Assembly: GCF_000004075.3 (NCBI RefSeq)
Contig: NC_026656.2
Span: 17,246,607-17,310,606 of the forward strand
Origin: Cucumis sativus
Lineage: Eukaryota; Streptophyta; Magnoliopsida; Cucurbitales; Cucurbitaceae
Reading direction: 5' to 3'
DNA length: 64,000 bases
Part shown: positions 24,001 through 37,388 of the stretch, piece after piece
Position numbering within the stretch: the first letter of the stretch is position 1
Layout: every line of letters begins with the position of its first letter
Made by a program: the position numbers and the translations under genes
The notes under the pieces: generated by a model
Database searches by the model: none
The model's input: only the letters and a program-made list of their open reading frames with translations
What the model was told of the DNA's origin: nothing

Positions 24001-25262
24001 AGGTGATATAATTGCATATCGTTTAATAGAATTATCATCAACCTGGACTCCGGAACTTTCCTCCTTCAGAGTAATAATTCTGTTGGCTCCCTTATGATAT
24101 AAAATTATAAATATTTTAGATGATGCGACATAGTTATACCTTGCTCAATGTCTGCTAGGTTGGAAAGGTATTGTGGTGTAAACCTGAAGCAAATAAGATT
24201 ATGGTGATTCCTGTTCCAGAATATCCATTTGTTTATAAGGCGGCAATGAATGATGAATCAATTAAACATCCATATGCAGAGGATGGATCTTTAAAGGTAC
24301 TCAAATTAGCCATCATTTTTTCTGTTTAGGTATTGCTAGTACTCATGGTCTTAAACAAGCACCAACCACTATTGGTGGCTCAGTAGTCCTTTGCTATCCA
24401 ATATAGTTTTAATTGTTCTTGCTTTATGAGAAAAGGTCCCGGATAGTTGGGCTTCTATCTCTCCGGTGTTGATATAGATTTAAGATTCAGCTGTTTGTAA
24501 ACCATGAAGCTAATAGATAGTTAATAGTCTATTTATCTTGTTCACTTTGAGTTAATCAGATAATGTAAGAAGCATGTCACCAGGGACGATCAAATTTAGA
24601 GCATCTTAAACTTAATTAAATTGTACTAGCCAACTGCCTGTTTTCCGCTGTCAGGTCAGGCTCAGCTTCCTGATCGATATTTTGCCAAGATAGAAAATTA
24701 TGTTCCCATTTAGTTCCTAGGTTTAGAGGCTATCAAGCATAAGGCCTCATAGCAGCTGCTAATTGCTATTTGAAAGAGATTAACAAGTGGCGCTTTAATT
24801 TATACAGACAGATTACTCCTCACTCATTGACATCAAAATCGTTGAGCATAAAAATTCAGTAGGTTTTGAAGCAACTGCTGGTAATATCAGAGAAGCATCT
24901 GGTACAAAACAAAGTTGGAACAAGTGGGAGAACCATTCCACTGCACCGAAACAAAGCTGGAACAAATTGGGGGAGAACCACCCCAAGCCACCAAAACAAA
25001 GCTGGAAAAAGTGGGAAGACCGTACCAGTGTACGAGGTATAGAAGCTACTTGTGTTATGTGTTAGGATTAAGTAAATGTAATGCTACAACAATCTTATTT
25101 GCTGAATTCTGTGTGTTGTCTCTAGTCATTTCAGGAAATGGAAAGGAAAATGGATGGGATGAAATTCTCCAGGCTTTCGGGGCAAAGAAAGCTAAATTGT
25201 GCAATGAAGTTCGATGGAGAACAGGGGAGAATAAAGCTTGGGAAGGAGCTCATGATCCATGA
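21006..25262 (+). CDS. Coilin, Cajal body scaffold protein
   Basis: Coilin organises Cajal bodies, the nuclear sites of snRNP and snoRNP maturation. Twelve exons close in frame to about 553 residues: 21006-21200, 21403-21467, 21554-21757, 22425-22593, 22940-23014, 23287-23440, 23535-23575, 23666-23857, 23999-24070, 24159-24296, 24808-25036, 25135-25262. The 3' end of exon 4 is the one uncertain border (22593 or 22608). The N-terminal ubiquitin-like domain reads VRIRLLFEQGQLLSKSHRK, then ACPHGLILS|MDGFVLPPFEPTS and ILKDKDIVRVKK. The C-terminal Tudor-like domain begins VPVVIRPGHVRFLPL, continues with DIIAYRLIELSSTWTPELS and ends near residue 440. The last part holds KQSWNKW repeats. Between the domains lies a Lys-rich linker with nuclear localisation character. 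Confidence 0.9.
24906..25021 (+). repeat. Degenerate in-frame tandem repeat in coilin exon 11
   Basis: Three copies, at spacings of about 42 and 45 bp, encode KQSWNKWENHSTAP, KQSWNKLGENHPKPP and KQSWKKWEDRTSVR. Each has the pattern Lys-Gln-Ser-Trp-x-Lys, with a second Trp in the first and third. Confidence 0.85.
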
Positions 25263-26885
25263 GAATCACTCTAGTGGGGTACATTTGCTAGCATGTAAAG
25301 TCGTCAAGCATCTCAAGGACAAGTTGTCTACTTTTCAATTTATGCAATTTTGTACAAAATTTAGTTACATTCTCTGTAAAAGGCGGGAAGGCTATGGAAA
25401 TTAGGCATTTTGTTTGAGTGTTTAGGCTCAACAATTTCATTTTGTTGTAAAGAACTTTTGTATTTCTATCATGGTGGAAGCAAAATGGGGAATGCTGCTT
25501 CGCTTCCATCTCAAGATAGAATATTTTCAGCTACAGTAGTGTATTGTTTTTGCCTGCTGGAGAAACTTTAATGTAACAACTACACTTCAGGAATTTTGGT
25601 CACATATATCAACTAAGCAAAGAAATTTCACGTCCTCGGACACACTTTGCACAAACATAAACTGACATAAATCTGTCTTCAACTTTCCATTGAATCATAC
25701 CAAAAAGAAAAAGAACATATTTCTTTTCTACCTAAATATCATATTGGTCCTTGTTCTTTAACATATCTTAAATTTTGTCCAAAAGCAACTATTTTGATCC
25801 TGTAAAAATGAAGGGGACTCCAATGACCAAAATGTTTAGTTTTAAATTACAATAATAAAATTTAATTAAAGTTGAAAACCCTAAATCAAATAATATTTAC
25901 AAGACCAAGATTAACCTTATGTAAATATAGACATAAATCCATTATGCACTCATCCAGTAATCTTTCTAATAATACCCATTAATCACCGCCAATCTCACCT
26001 TAGCTTACTTATCCTCTTTGCTACCTATCAACAGTTAAACCATTGCTTGGCTTTCTTAGCACATTTCGTCTCTCTTCAAGCCCTCCATATAACTCTACTT
26101 GATTCAAATCATTAATAGGTCATTTTGCTGAATTGATTTACCAAACTTTAACTTTTACACTTTAACTTTCGAGCTTAGTCCCAGAGTACTCTTTCAGCAA
26201 AGGCAAACGCGATACACAAATCAATTTTGTACTTCAAAAACTGATGCTCTTAAATGGAAACTGTAATTGGAAGATCCTTTTTTCACCGAACACTTGCACA
26301 CTGTATAAACTACATGCATGTGCTGCAATTTTGCTACAACTTTGGCTTTATAAAGTGACATTCTCTTTGTCTGATGTCTGAGTTAACATCCAAAGTAATG
26401 ATGTCTGTCTCCAGCCATTCTAAATGTCGCTTCCTTCTTTCCTTTTCTTTTTTCTTCTTTCTAATAATCTTCCAGACTCTTATTTGGCTATGATTTTGAA
26501 TTTGTACTTCCAAAAAGTTGTCCAGAGATACTGACACAAGGCACCCTTGAATCTAGATCCCCCAGTCGGCAGCTGCTTTTGTAACAGAATTAGATCAAAA
26601 ACTTCATTTTTCCACTCTTAAAGAAAAAGCATACTTCTTATAACTCATAGACACATACCTTATCGTAAACCTCTCTTTTCACTTTTATAGTAATTTAAAC
26701 CCCCTTGGAAGCAAGGTAGAAATTCATCAAAACTTTTGACCTTTAATCCCCTTTTATGATAGTATATAAGGGCTTCAACTCAAAACCAAAATCACCATTA
26801 ATAAGCATATAACCCAACTTTCCTCCTTTCTGCTCACTCTCCACTCTTATCTTCCCTATCAAAATATATATAGAGAGATAAATCC
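25263..26885. other. Coilin 3' UTR and SEO promoter region
   Basis: The left few hundred bases are the likely coilin 3' UTR. The remainder is an AT-rich spacer without a supportable gene, ending in the SEO promoter. Confidence 0.6.
26763..26769 (+). promoter_or_regulatory. TATA box of the SEO gene
   Basis: TATATAA lies about 117 bp before the SEO start codon, placing transcription start near 26795 and giving a leader of about 90 nt. Confidence 0.6.
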
Positions 26886-29633
26886 ATGGCTGTTGCAGCA
26901 CCACGTAAGTTGAGTCTCATCAAACCAGACCGTCAGCTTTTCGCAGGAGGCGACGAAAATGCCTTGACAAAGCAAGTTTTGGCCACTCATTCTGAAGAAC
27001 CACTTGAGTTTCCTGTCACCCCTTTGCTCAGCCTTGTTGAACAAATTTTCCTTCGAGCTAAACTCAATACTCTCCAGGCATATACATGTGCTTTTAATAA
27101 GTGTTTTCTCACTTTAAATCATACCAAATCACTGTTTGGTTTAAAAGAATATTCAAACTTTTCGTGTAAACTTGGCTCATTGGTTGGTTTTGTTTCCAGG
27201 GAACAACTCGAGCTCAGCTGGAGGCAATCGAAGACAAATCCCCAAGCCCAACAGACTTATTAGACTTATTGGATTTTGTATCATTCACTATCAATAGAGT
27301 TTCTAATGAGGTTGTGTAGTTTAGAGGTTTTTCTTTCTTTTGGGTATACAAAAAGGTCCATGTCTTTTCAGAGATTCATTTTCTTTGTTTGTTTTGAATG
27401 ATCACAGATACAGTACAAGTGTTCAGGAGCTGGGGATCCTCATACCGTGACTATGGAAGTCTTCAATTTGTTATCAAGTTGGCCGTGGGATGCTAAGGTG
27501 GTGCTGGCCTTGGCTGCATTTGCTATCAACTATGGAGAGTTTTGGCTATTGGTTCAACAGTCCTCAACCGACTTACTTGCCAAAGACATCTCGCTCCTCA
27601 AAAAACTCCCGGAAATATTCGAGAGAGTCGACATAGTGAAGCAAAAATTTGAAGCCCTCGACAAACTCATCAAGTCACTCGTGGATGTGGCGAAGTGCAT
27701 TGTTGACTTCAAGATGCTTCCTCCCCATTATATTACTCCAGACACGCCTGAAATGAAGAGTGCAACCACTCTTATTCCAACAGCTATTTATTGGACAATC
27801 AGAAGCATCGTTGCCTGCGCTGCACAGAATGCGGGCCTTATTGGAGTTGGTCATGAGTATGCCACTGTCTCCCACTTTTGATAATCTAACTTACCTAAAT
27901 AGTTTACCATTCTTAAATTTTTTTCTCTGCATCATTTCATAAGGTATTTGGCATCAGCATCTGAGACATGGGAGCTGTCTAGTTTGGCCCATAAGATCGA
28001 CAACATCCGCAAGCACCTCGAACAACTGCTTCTTGCTTGTCATCATTACATAAGTGAGTCTTCTGTTGCTCTCTAAACTTCAATATAAGCAGGCACTTGA
28101 GACTGAGTATTTTTTCCTGTGTGTGTGTATACAGATGAGAAGATGCATCATGAGGCATATATGAACCTGGTCCGCCTTTTTGAGATACCCCACATTGACA
28201 ACAACAAGATTCTGAGGGCTTTGATTTACTCCAAGGATGATAAGCCACCCCTGCTCGATGGTTTAAGCAAAGAAAAGGTCAGCACTTTCTCCTTTCTACC
28301 AAACCCTCTACACAAAATACAATGAGAGGGAATGTAACAGTTTCTAAACTTCCCATATATTCTATGTCGGTTTTGAAACGATTCTTCAAGTACCCTCTAT
28401 CAAACACTACTTGAGCATTTTTTAATCACTTCACAGGCTACTCTCGAAGTGCTGAGAAAGAAAAATGTGCTACTTCTCATCTCTGACCTGGACCTGTCCA
28501 TAGTGGAGCTTTCAATGCTAGACCAAATCTACAGAGAATCGAGACAGAACAAAACAAGATCAGAAAGCGATTACGAGGTGGTGTGGATGCCAATTGTGGA
28601 GTCCCCATGGACAGAAGATAAACAGGTGAAATTCGAGGCGTTGTTGGGGTTGATGCCATGGTACTCAGTGGCACATCCTTCACTAATCGAATCCGCCGTC
28701 ATTAAGTATGTAAGACAAGTATGGAACTTCATCAAAAAGCCTTTATTGGTGGTTCTGGACCCGCAAGGCAAAGTGGTTAATACCAACGCCGTCCATATGC
28801 TCTGGATTTGGGGAAGTTTGGCTTATCCTTTCACCAGCGCTCGAGAGGAATCACTTTGGAAAGAAGAAACTTGGCGACTAGAGCTCTTAGTCGATTCGGT
28901 CGAACCCCTCATCTTCCAATGGGTAATAAACCTCAACTTCCACCCACTTTTCCAAAGTTGATTGATATTCTCATTTAACTCACTTTCTTTCTGTAATGTG
29001 GTAAATTTTCAGATGGAGGCAGGGAAATACATTTGCATACTTGGAGGGGAAGATTTGGCATGGATAAGAGGCTTCAGTGCAAAGGCATTAGGAGTAGCTA
29101 AGGATGCTGGGATAAATTTGGAGATACTGTACGTGGGAAAGAGCAACCCGGGGGAGAAAATAAAGAAGAACATAGCTGGAATCTTAGCAGATAAAATGAT
29201 CCGCACACTTGTAGATCCAACCCTGATTTGGTTCTTCTGGGTTAGGCTAGAAAGCATGTGGTATTCAAAAACACAAAGGGGAAACACAATTGAAGACGAC
29301 CCCGTAATGCAAGAGACGATGACGATGTTGAGTTTTGACAGTGGCGACCAGGGATGGGCCTTGTTCTGCAAAGGCTCAACCGATATCCTTCGTGCCAAAG
29401 CCGAGACTATAACCAATGTGGTGGACGGTTATGAAGAGCGTTGGAAAGTGCATGTGAAGGAAGAAGGTTTTATACCTGCTATGACCAAAGACCTCCAAGA
29501 CATCCACACTCCGGAGCATTGTAACCGTCTGATTCTTCCTTCTTCCAATGGCACCATTCCAGAGAAGGTGGTTTGTTCAGAATGTGGTAGTGCCATGGAA
29601 AAATTCATCATGTATCGCTGTTGCAACGACTAA
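26886..29633 (+). CDS. SEO: Sieve element occlusion protein (SEO/SEOR family)
   Basis: SEO proteins form the P-protein filaments of phloem sieve elements and can plug sieve plates after wounding. Seven exons give 703 residues in frame: 26886-27077, 27200-27310, 27408-27856, 27944-28053, 28135-28277, 28437-28922, 29013-29633. The SEO N-terminal domain covers about residues 35-335 (TRAQLEAIEDK, WPWDAKVVLALAAFAINYGE, ACHHYINEKMHHEAY). A thioredoxin-like central part follows (EVLRKKNVLLLISDLDLS, DYEVVWMPIVESPW, MPWYSVAHPSLIE). The SEO C-terminal domain ends in the Cys motif CSECGSAMEKFIMYRCCND (residues 685-703), a family hallmark. The length is typical. Exon 1 must end at CAG with a GC donor for the frame to continue as LQGTTRAQ. 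Confidence 0.92.
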
Positions 29634-31422
29634 AGATTGCAAAGCTTCTTCCCTTCCAATAACACAGCTTTCCTTTCAACTTATGTGACATTGCCGAGAG
29701 TTTCCTTCAAAGTTATGAGTGTGAGTTTGTTAGTTGTTTGCAGCGTGGTTTCTTCTTCTGAAATAAAAGTTGTAACTCCATGGATGCATGGAAGTGAACT
29801 TTGTTTTGTAATTTCTTGTCATATTTATATCTTCCACCAAAGGTAATTATAATCATGGCTTCATTTTAAAATACTTTTCCCTCTCGCTACTGGGTGACAA
29901 ACAAAATTATTACTTGATTTACTCAATGACCAAATTAGTATTATTGCCAAGTACTTGCTTCTTCATCAAATTTCAAAGTTAACATTAAGAATCAGCTTTT
30001 ATGAAATACTTTCCTTTTCATCGTCTCTCCTTTCTTTCTTTGCAGTATATCCTTTTCTTCATTGAAAAGCTTACATTTGGATAAGACGTACACAAATGAT
30101 AAATAATGCTTTACATGAACACGATTGTGTTAGCTTATATTTAAATGTCCATTTATAGAATAAACGACTACTTATCAACAACGGTTTATCGTCAGATTCC
30201 TCCAAAAGACTTCTTCTTTTACTTTATTTTTTACGAAATTTCGTCTCTTAAATCAATCATATTTTAAATTATAATTTATTTTTCTCCCATTAGCTACAGC
30301 AAAAAATTATGCTTTCTTTGTCTTTTTCTTCTTTCCATTTACATTATAATTGAGCTTTTTCATCAAAATTCAACACGTTATACAAAAAATATTAATCAAT
30401 TCTCCATCCCACAACTTTAACCTTAATGCTTGGAGTCTCCGTTTGTACATATAATTTTTCATTTCTATGGAAATAATTTCAATGCAGATTTGAGAGTGAT
30501 CGTTCAATACAAATGCCACCAATGAAGACCCTTTTGCATCCCCATATGCTGGCCATCTCCAACTATTCAAACATCGAAAATTCGAAAACAACAAAATTTG
30601 GATGATGCAAACTCCTATATTCCACTCTTCTATAAGTTATGACAAATACAGAATGAACAGCTAGCAATAATGATATTTTGCAAACGAGATTTTTCACAGG
30701 TTCGATGAAAATCAATGTTTGAATCAATCCCATCTTTAAAATAAAGGTGTAAAAGGAATGTACCAGGAGACAGGTAGCTGAGTGCAAAATAAAATTACAC
30801 GGAGCTGTTTAATACTGGCAGATTTCAAAATCAATTTATGCTTCGGAAACATGAACATCCATCATTATAATCTGAGAGAGTTCACCAGTAAGAAGCAACA
30901 ATTTTATTAAATAATTTCAGGAGCGACTAGAAGGTAAAACCCTAGGTTTTGAAAACAAAATGAAATGGCACAACGTCAAACCAGTAAAGCCACGAGTCAC
31001 AAAACGACTCATACCTTGCCTCCGAATGAAACGAAGACGATTAGGTTTGAAGAGTTGCAGTTAGTTTACGCCTCCGTTGACGCGTCCATCTGGATCTAAA
31101 ACCCACCGATGAACGCAACGCCTATCGAAGGCGATATCAAAACAAATAAAATTTAGGGGACAATGCAGACAAAAGAAAGAGAAAAACACAGGAAAATGAA
31201 GAAAGAAGACGAGATGAATCAAGCAGGGCGGCCGTCGAGAGCGATAGTGGTTTAGGGTTTAGGTGCTTTATTTATAGGCAATCAAGGACCATTCTTGGAG
31301 GTTAACGAACTTTGTTTAACTTTTGGGCTTTTCTTGCTTTTCTAACCACAATCCGGATCCAGCCCAATTCACTCCGCCACAAAAATAGAATTAAAATTTT
31401 ATATAATAAAAGCAAAAGTAGA
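29634..31422. other. SEO 3' UTR and AT-rich spacer
   Basis: No protein gene is supportable. The right part (about 31276 down to 31015 on the minus strand) looks like a promoter and first exon of unknown product, listed separately. Confidence 0.5.
31015..31276 (-). promoter_or_regulatory. Candidate promoter and first exon of unknown transcript
   Basis: On the minus strand a TATA box (TATAAATA, 31276-31269) is followed by a telo-box (AAACCCTAAA, 31260-31251), then about 230 bp of GC-richer sequence and a strong splice donor (AAG/GTATGAGT at 31015/31014). This layout is common in plant genes of the translation machinery and in snoRNA host genes. The only ATG in the exon opens a 7-codon frame (MDASTEA). 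I could not find a coding continuation between 31.0 and 29.7 kb. Product unknown, possibly non-coding. Confidence 0.35.
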
Positions 31423-31494
31423 TGCCCCCATGCAGGATCGAACTACAGACCTTCAGTTTACAAGACTGACGCTCTACCACTGAGCTATAGGGGC
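31423..31494 (-). tRNA. tRNA-Thr(TGT)
   Basis: The minus strand folds into a complete 72-nt cloverleaf without intron: a 7-bp acceptor stem GCCCCTA/TGGGGGC with one G-U, D arm GCTC-AGTGGTAGA-GC, anticodon stem TCAGT/ACTGA with loop CTTGTAA (anticodon TGT, reading ACA), T arm with TTCGATC loop, and discriminator A. CCA is not encoded, as usual in eukaryotes. A TTTT run just downstream (minus strand, about 31418-31415) fits a Pol III terminator. The internal A box and B box (GTTCGATCC) are intact. Confidence 0.95.
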
Positions 31495-31713
31495 CATTTG
31501 ATCATCTACTTCTTTTTTTGTTATTAAACTTTTAATTTGAAGTTTCGTAGAATCAGAATATTTCTGGAGGAGAGATCTCTTTTCTCTCTTCTCTCTTCTC
31601 TCTTCTCATCGCATCGAACCACCATCTCCACCTCCCTTCTTCTCCTCGTCACTTTTTTCATCCATCATTCTGCCCAATTACAATCTGTACACACACTCCA
31701 TTTTCTCAACAAG

Positions 31714-32161
31714 ATGGTGAAAGTAGCGACCTTCTTTGCAATGTCCTTGGGTGCTTTCGTTTTCTGGCAGTCAATGGATAAACTCCATGTTTGGATCGCT
31801 CTCCGTCAAGACGAAAAGGTTCTTGTTCAATTTCCCTTCTTCCATGTCTCTAATTCTATCATTCTTTTCTTTTCTTTTCATAGTCCTTAATACTTTTTTC
31901 TTCAATCCATTCCGCTACTTCTCCTGTGGGAAAAAGGAAAACCCTAGGTGGAAACCTTTTCTCAGCTTATTCATTGATTTCTTTAGCTTTGAATGCGATA
32001 TCTTATGTAAATTTCTGTATGTTAATTGTAATTGTTTATAAGGCATCTCTGTGTTCCGCTTTTTGCTGTTTCAGAAAGAGAGGTTGGAAAAGGAAGCAGA
32101 GATCAGAAGAGTTAGAGAAGAGCTATTGCAACAAGCGAAGCAGAACGACTCTCTTGCTTAA
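31714..32161 (+). CDS. Small membrane-anchored protein, 63 residues, function unknown
   Basis: Two exons, 31714-31818 and 32075-32161, join in frame to a 63-residue protein. Residues about 5-20 (ATFFAMSLGAFVFWQS) form a hydrophobic stretch that may be a membrane anchor. The rest is a charged amphipathic helix (EKKERLEKEAEIRRVREELL) ending in KQNDSLA. Splice signals are good (AAG/GTTCTT and TTTCAG). Plants carry short conserved proteins of this build that I cannot tie to a function. The start is the first ATG after a CT-rich leader. It is too short for most gene callers because neither exon alone is long. Confidence 0.75.
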
Positions 32162-34676
32162 CTCTTCTCTTTTCTTCACCCGGTGCCCTTCTGTTGCTGC
32201 TATCGGTTTTGAATCGATAAGTTTAGATTGACATTTTATTACAAGTTTCCTTTGTCTGTTCTAGAACAATGATACTTGGGTGGCCTATAAATGGTTGATT
32301 GCTCATTTATGCAATTGTCGTGGTTATCAAATGGTAAACAATGCTCATTTCATTTTGGAGCTTTGCTTTTTGAATAATTGAATTTGACTCACGATTCAGT
32401 TTGTTAAAACTTGACTCAATGTTGTGTTCTTACCTTGTCTTTGCGATGAGAAACCCTTTGCTGTATCTCGAATTCATATGTTCAGACTCCATGGGGTTGC
32501 GGAGTCATCAATATAGGTTGCTTTTGTTGAGTTTTCTCCTGTGAAGGAATTTCATTTTCCTTCCTTGCAGAAAAATTGCATCTGCATCTTTATTAACCTG
32601 AAAAAGTTCTATTTAATCTTCTGCTCCTTTTTAGTTACTTATTGACATAAACTAATGCTAAGGCTGCATGCTTATTTTGACCCGGTCGTGGTGTCGAAAT
32701 TCATGCAAAGCTTTTGTGTTCTGCATTTGACATCAGATCAGTTCCTGTTTTATCTATCCATGTTCGATGTTAGTTTCTTGTTTCTTCATATCTTTTCAAG
32801 TAGAGTGGCTTCAGAAAAACATTACCCTTATCAAGTTGAAATTGTTTGGCCTCTTTTATTGAAAAAGGATCATCAACAACTCTACAAGATTCATTATTAC
32901 TAGGTTGAGCTCAGGCTTCCTATACTGCTGTGGTTATTAGCACAAGACTTCCTCAAGGCGTTTCCACAGCTCCTATCTGTAAGATGTTTTCTCGGTTCTG
33001 TTAATGACTAAGATTTGAAAATAACTATCTAGTTTGTTGATCTCAGATGTTTATTGCACATCAGTTGTTGCTTGCCCTTGGAGTGTTGTGTCATCAAAGC
33101 CTTCTTATAATCCTTCCTGTATGTTATATGTTGTTTTCTATATTCGAAAACCTTAATCGTTGTCTCTCTTACGATGGATGGATTTATAAGCATACCATAG
33201 AAATTGTACCTGTTGTATTGAAGTGAACTCGTCAAGTTAAGTTTTTGGGATGATAGGTGATGAACCCGATCATAACAAAATGTCTCGTTTCAAACTTATG
33301 TAATCTTTTTTCTTCCTCATTAGTATTGCTTTCCACTTGATGTAACTTTTACAAATTTTTTGGTACGCAAGTGAAGGAGGGTGTTGATATGACTAAATTT
33401 ACCATAACCCTAATCCATTGTCTTAAGCTCTTGTATATTTGTCATTTTGAAATTCGTTGGTGCATATATACAGAAGGATCTACTTGACCATTCCCTGAAA
33501 ATGGATGCTATGTCCTCCTGTTTATTGTCGTTACAATATGGAGGAGGAAAGACTCTGGATCTTCGCACTTTGGAGGGAAGTTTACCATTTTTTTCTAAAT
33601 GCAAAGCCAATGAAATAAACTCTGGAAGATTCTTAAATGATCATCAAACAGTGACATATTTGTAAGATTAAACACTTACAAGTTAAATCAAACACACTGA
33701 AAGCTTTCTAAATCCAAGAATAATTGGTGTCCACAATTTTTAGATGAAAATTGAATCATTGCTTTTGAAATGATATTTTATTTTTTATCTACTGAATTGG
33801 TAAATTACACTTACAAGATTGGCTTTCAATGTGTATTTGTTTGACTAGTAAGGTGTGTTGTAACACAACGGATGGATAGTGTCAAAGAGAACAATTATTA
33901 TTTCCCACGTTTCAACGTTCTCTTCTATTTTCTTCTAGGTTGCATCATTAATAGCATAACATCGATTGAGCTCATCTAAATTTAGACACAGTTATTTCTC
34001 TGTTAGTATGGATTCCTGATATGCATCACACTTTGAGTTCATAATTTAGGGATTTTCTATTCATTCATTTTATTGATTAATTATTCATCATGTTTAACTC
34101 TTTTTTTTTTTTAATTTCAAACGTAACTTTCCGTAAGTGGGAACGCCGATTCAATATTCATCATCTTTGAGGAACCCCATTTCTGAGGCTTCGAAAAACA
34201 ATTGTTGTTTTCTGTACTAATTTTTTGTTTTAAAAAAACCGTTAAACAGTATCTTAACACTCCAATTTTAAGGTTAAAATGCTTTCCAAAATCAAACTAA
34301 AATTGGGAAAAACTTGATTGTGTTTTCTCATATTTGAGTTAGAACCTTGAATGTGTGTTCCGTAAAGGAGATGAGACTTACTATCAATCATTTGTCAACA
34401 AATTGAAAATAAGAAGAATAATAATATAAGGTTAGCTTTCTTGATACTTTAGTTTTCTCTTTGAGTCAATTTCATATACTATGTATGATTTATAATTCAC
34501 TGAACTCACTGAACTCACTGAACGTATACAATTAATTTTCATAAAATTATTTGAAGTAACAACTTACTAGATAATTAAAAACTGCAACATGTATCTAAAT
34601 TTGAAGAGAAGTATGACGAATATTGATACAACTAGACAAATTGATGGGCTAAGATCGATATGTTCTCCTTATAAAA

Positions 34677-34700
34677 TATATATATATATATATATATATC
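34677..34700. repeat. (TA)n microsatellite
   Basis: An uninterrupted run of about 12 TA units in AT-rich intergenic DNA. Confidence 0.85.
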
Positions 34701-35859
34701 CAGCCTAGCATAAAAGGTGAGAGAAATATGGGGTATTGCAAAAGGCAATGATTCATCTATTTCGCCGTTTTCTGAAAAAGATTTCTGTTTTGCATTAATA
34801 GGAACTCACAAGTGAAAGAAGGATTCATTATCCAACTCCACAATGCTTCATAACTTCGGGATGGGAATACGACTTAATGTTTCCTATGCATAACACATTA
34901 AACAGAACCATGAACATTAACAAACCCAACCGCCTTCCCTTCTTCCATATTTCATGCATCCTCTTGCTTCTACGTTAATCTTTCTACTTTCAATAAGTTT
35001 TAAATTCTTATTTCTATCTCTTTTAAAAAAAAAGAGTTACCTATATAGGTAAATTTTGAAGAGATATTCACATAGTATAGTTTACTATAATTAAATAATT
35101 AAATTTTAGACATTGTTAGTATAGGATTATTTGTTTTTTTAAAAAAAGACCAAGAATATTATTCAACTTTTAAAATTGCAGTTTAAAATTGAACAAATTT
35201 GAAAGGATTGACACAAAAATGTTATTTTAACATATTTGTATTAAAGTCGATTCTTCTCAATTCCCAATGCAAAGTTCACATTTTTAAGATATACAACTAT
35301 CAGAGTCACCTTTCCACATTTTCTGGCTAAAAGTTCGAACTGTTTTGAAATCAAAGTTGCTTTACTCCCAATCATCTCAAACCCATCACCACCACGAATG
35401 TATATTCAAATCTTTCACTGATTGTCAAATATGATATTCTATTGATTTTGTTTTATGAGATAAGTTGATTGCATCAGATTTGAGATTAGGCCAAATCCAT
35501 GGCCATTGGCCAACCAAATAATAATAATAATGATATTGAAAAGCTCTATTACCACCAGTAAAATAAACAAATAATTAAACCCAAACTACAAATATGAGAC
35601 ACTAATTAATTTCAATCTACCCACTAAAATATACTAATTCTACCTAACATTCCACACTGCATCAAATAAGGCGAATTAGCACAATAATAAACACCCAGCA
35701 CCTTATACATAACAATTGAATGGGATAAATGCTAGCCAAATTCTAGCGCTAAATTCAAGAAAACTGTATCACCATATCATTACTAGCAGAAAAGGTGATC
35801 AAGTTGGTTTGGTTGGGTGCAAATTGCTCCAGTTCAAATTCTTGCACCAACACAATGTC

Positions 35860-35867
35860 TATATAAA
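35860..35867 (+). promoter_or_regulatory. TATA box of the CEP-like protease gene
   Basis: TATATAAA lies about 100 bp before the start codon and would give a leader of about 65-70 nt. Confidence 0.6.
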
Positions 35868-35962
35868 CTACTAAGACATGCATTGTCAAATCAATTCAAG
35901 CATCATCTTGCTTATCCATCATATTAACTCATACCCCATTGAACTAGTTTTTCTAAATCAAT

Positions 35963-37388
<1,426 letters not shown>

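Larger units (their letters stand above)
32162..35962. other. Intergenic spacer upstream of the CEP-like protease
   Basis: The left part is the 3' UTR of the microprotein gene. I see no supportable gene in the rest. A 10-bp unit (tcactgaact) repeated about three times lies at about 34496-34523, and a (TA)n microsatellite at about 34677-34700. The DNA is AT-rich. An open frame at 33447-33665 has no recognisable family. Confidence 0.55.

Noticed and set aside
30599-30650. GATGATG-like start of a C/D snoRNA
   Set aside because: A C-box-like string is present but no D box (CTGA) or terminal stem at the right distance.
30840-30905. Minus-strand ATGATGG as snoRNA C box downstream of the orphan promoter
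   Set aside because: No matching CTGA D box or closing stem found by eye.
33447-33665. 72-codon plus-strand frame downstream of the microprotein gene
   Set aside because: Considered as an extra exon or small gene, but there is no splice support, family motif or leader signal.
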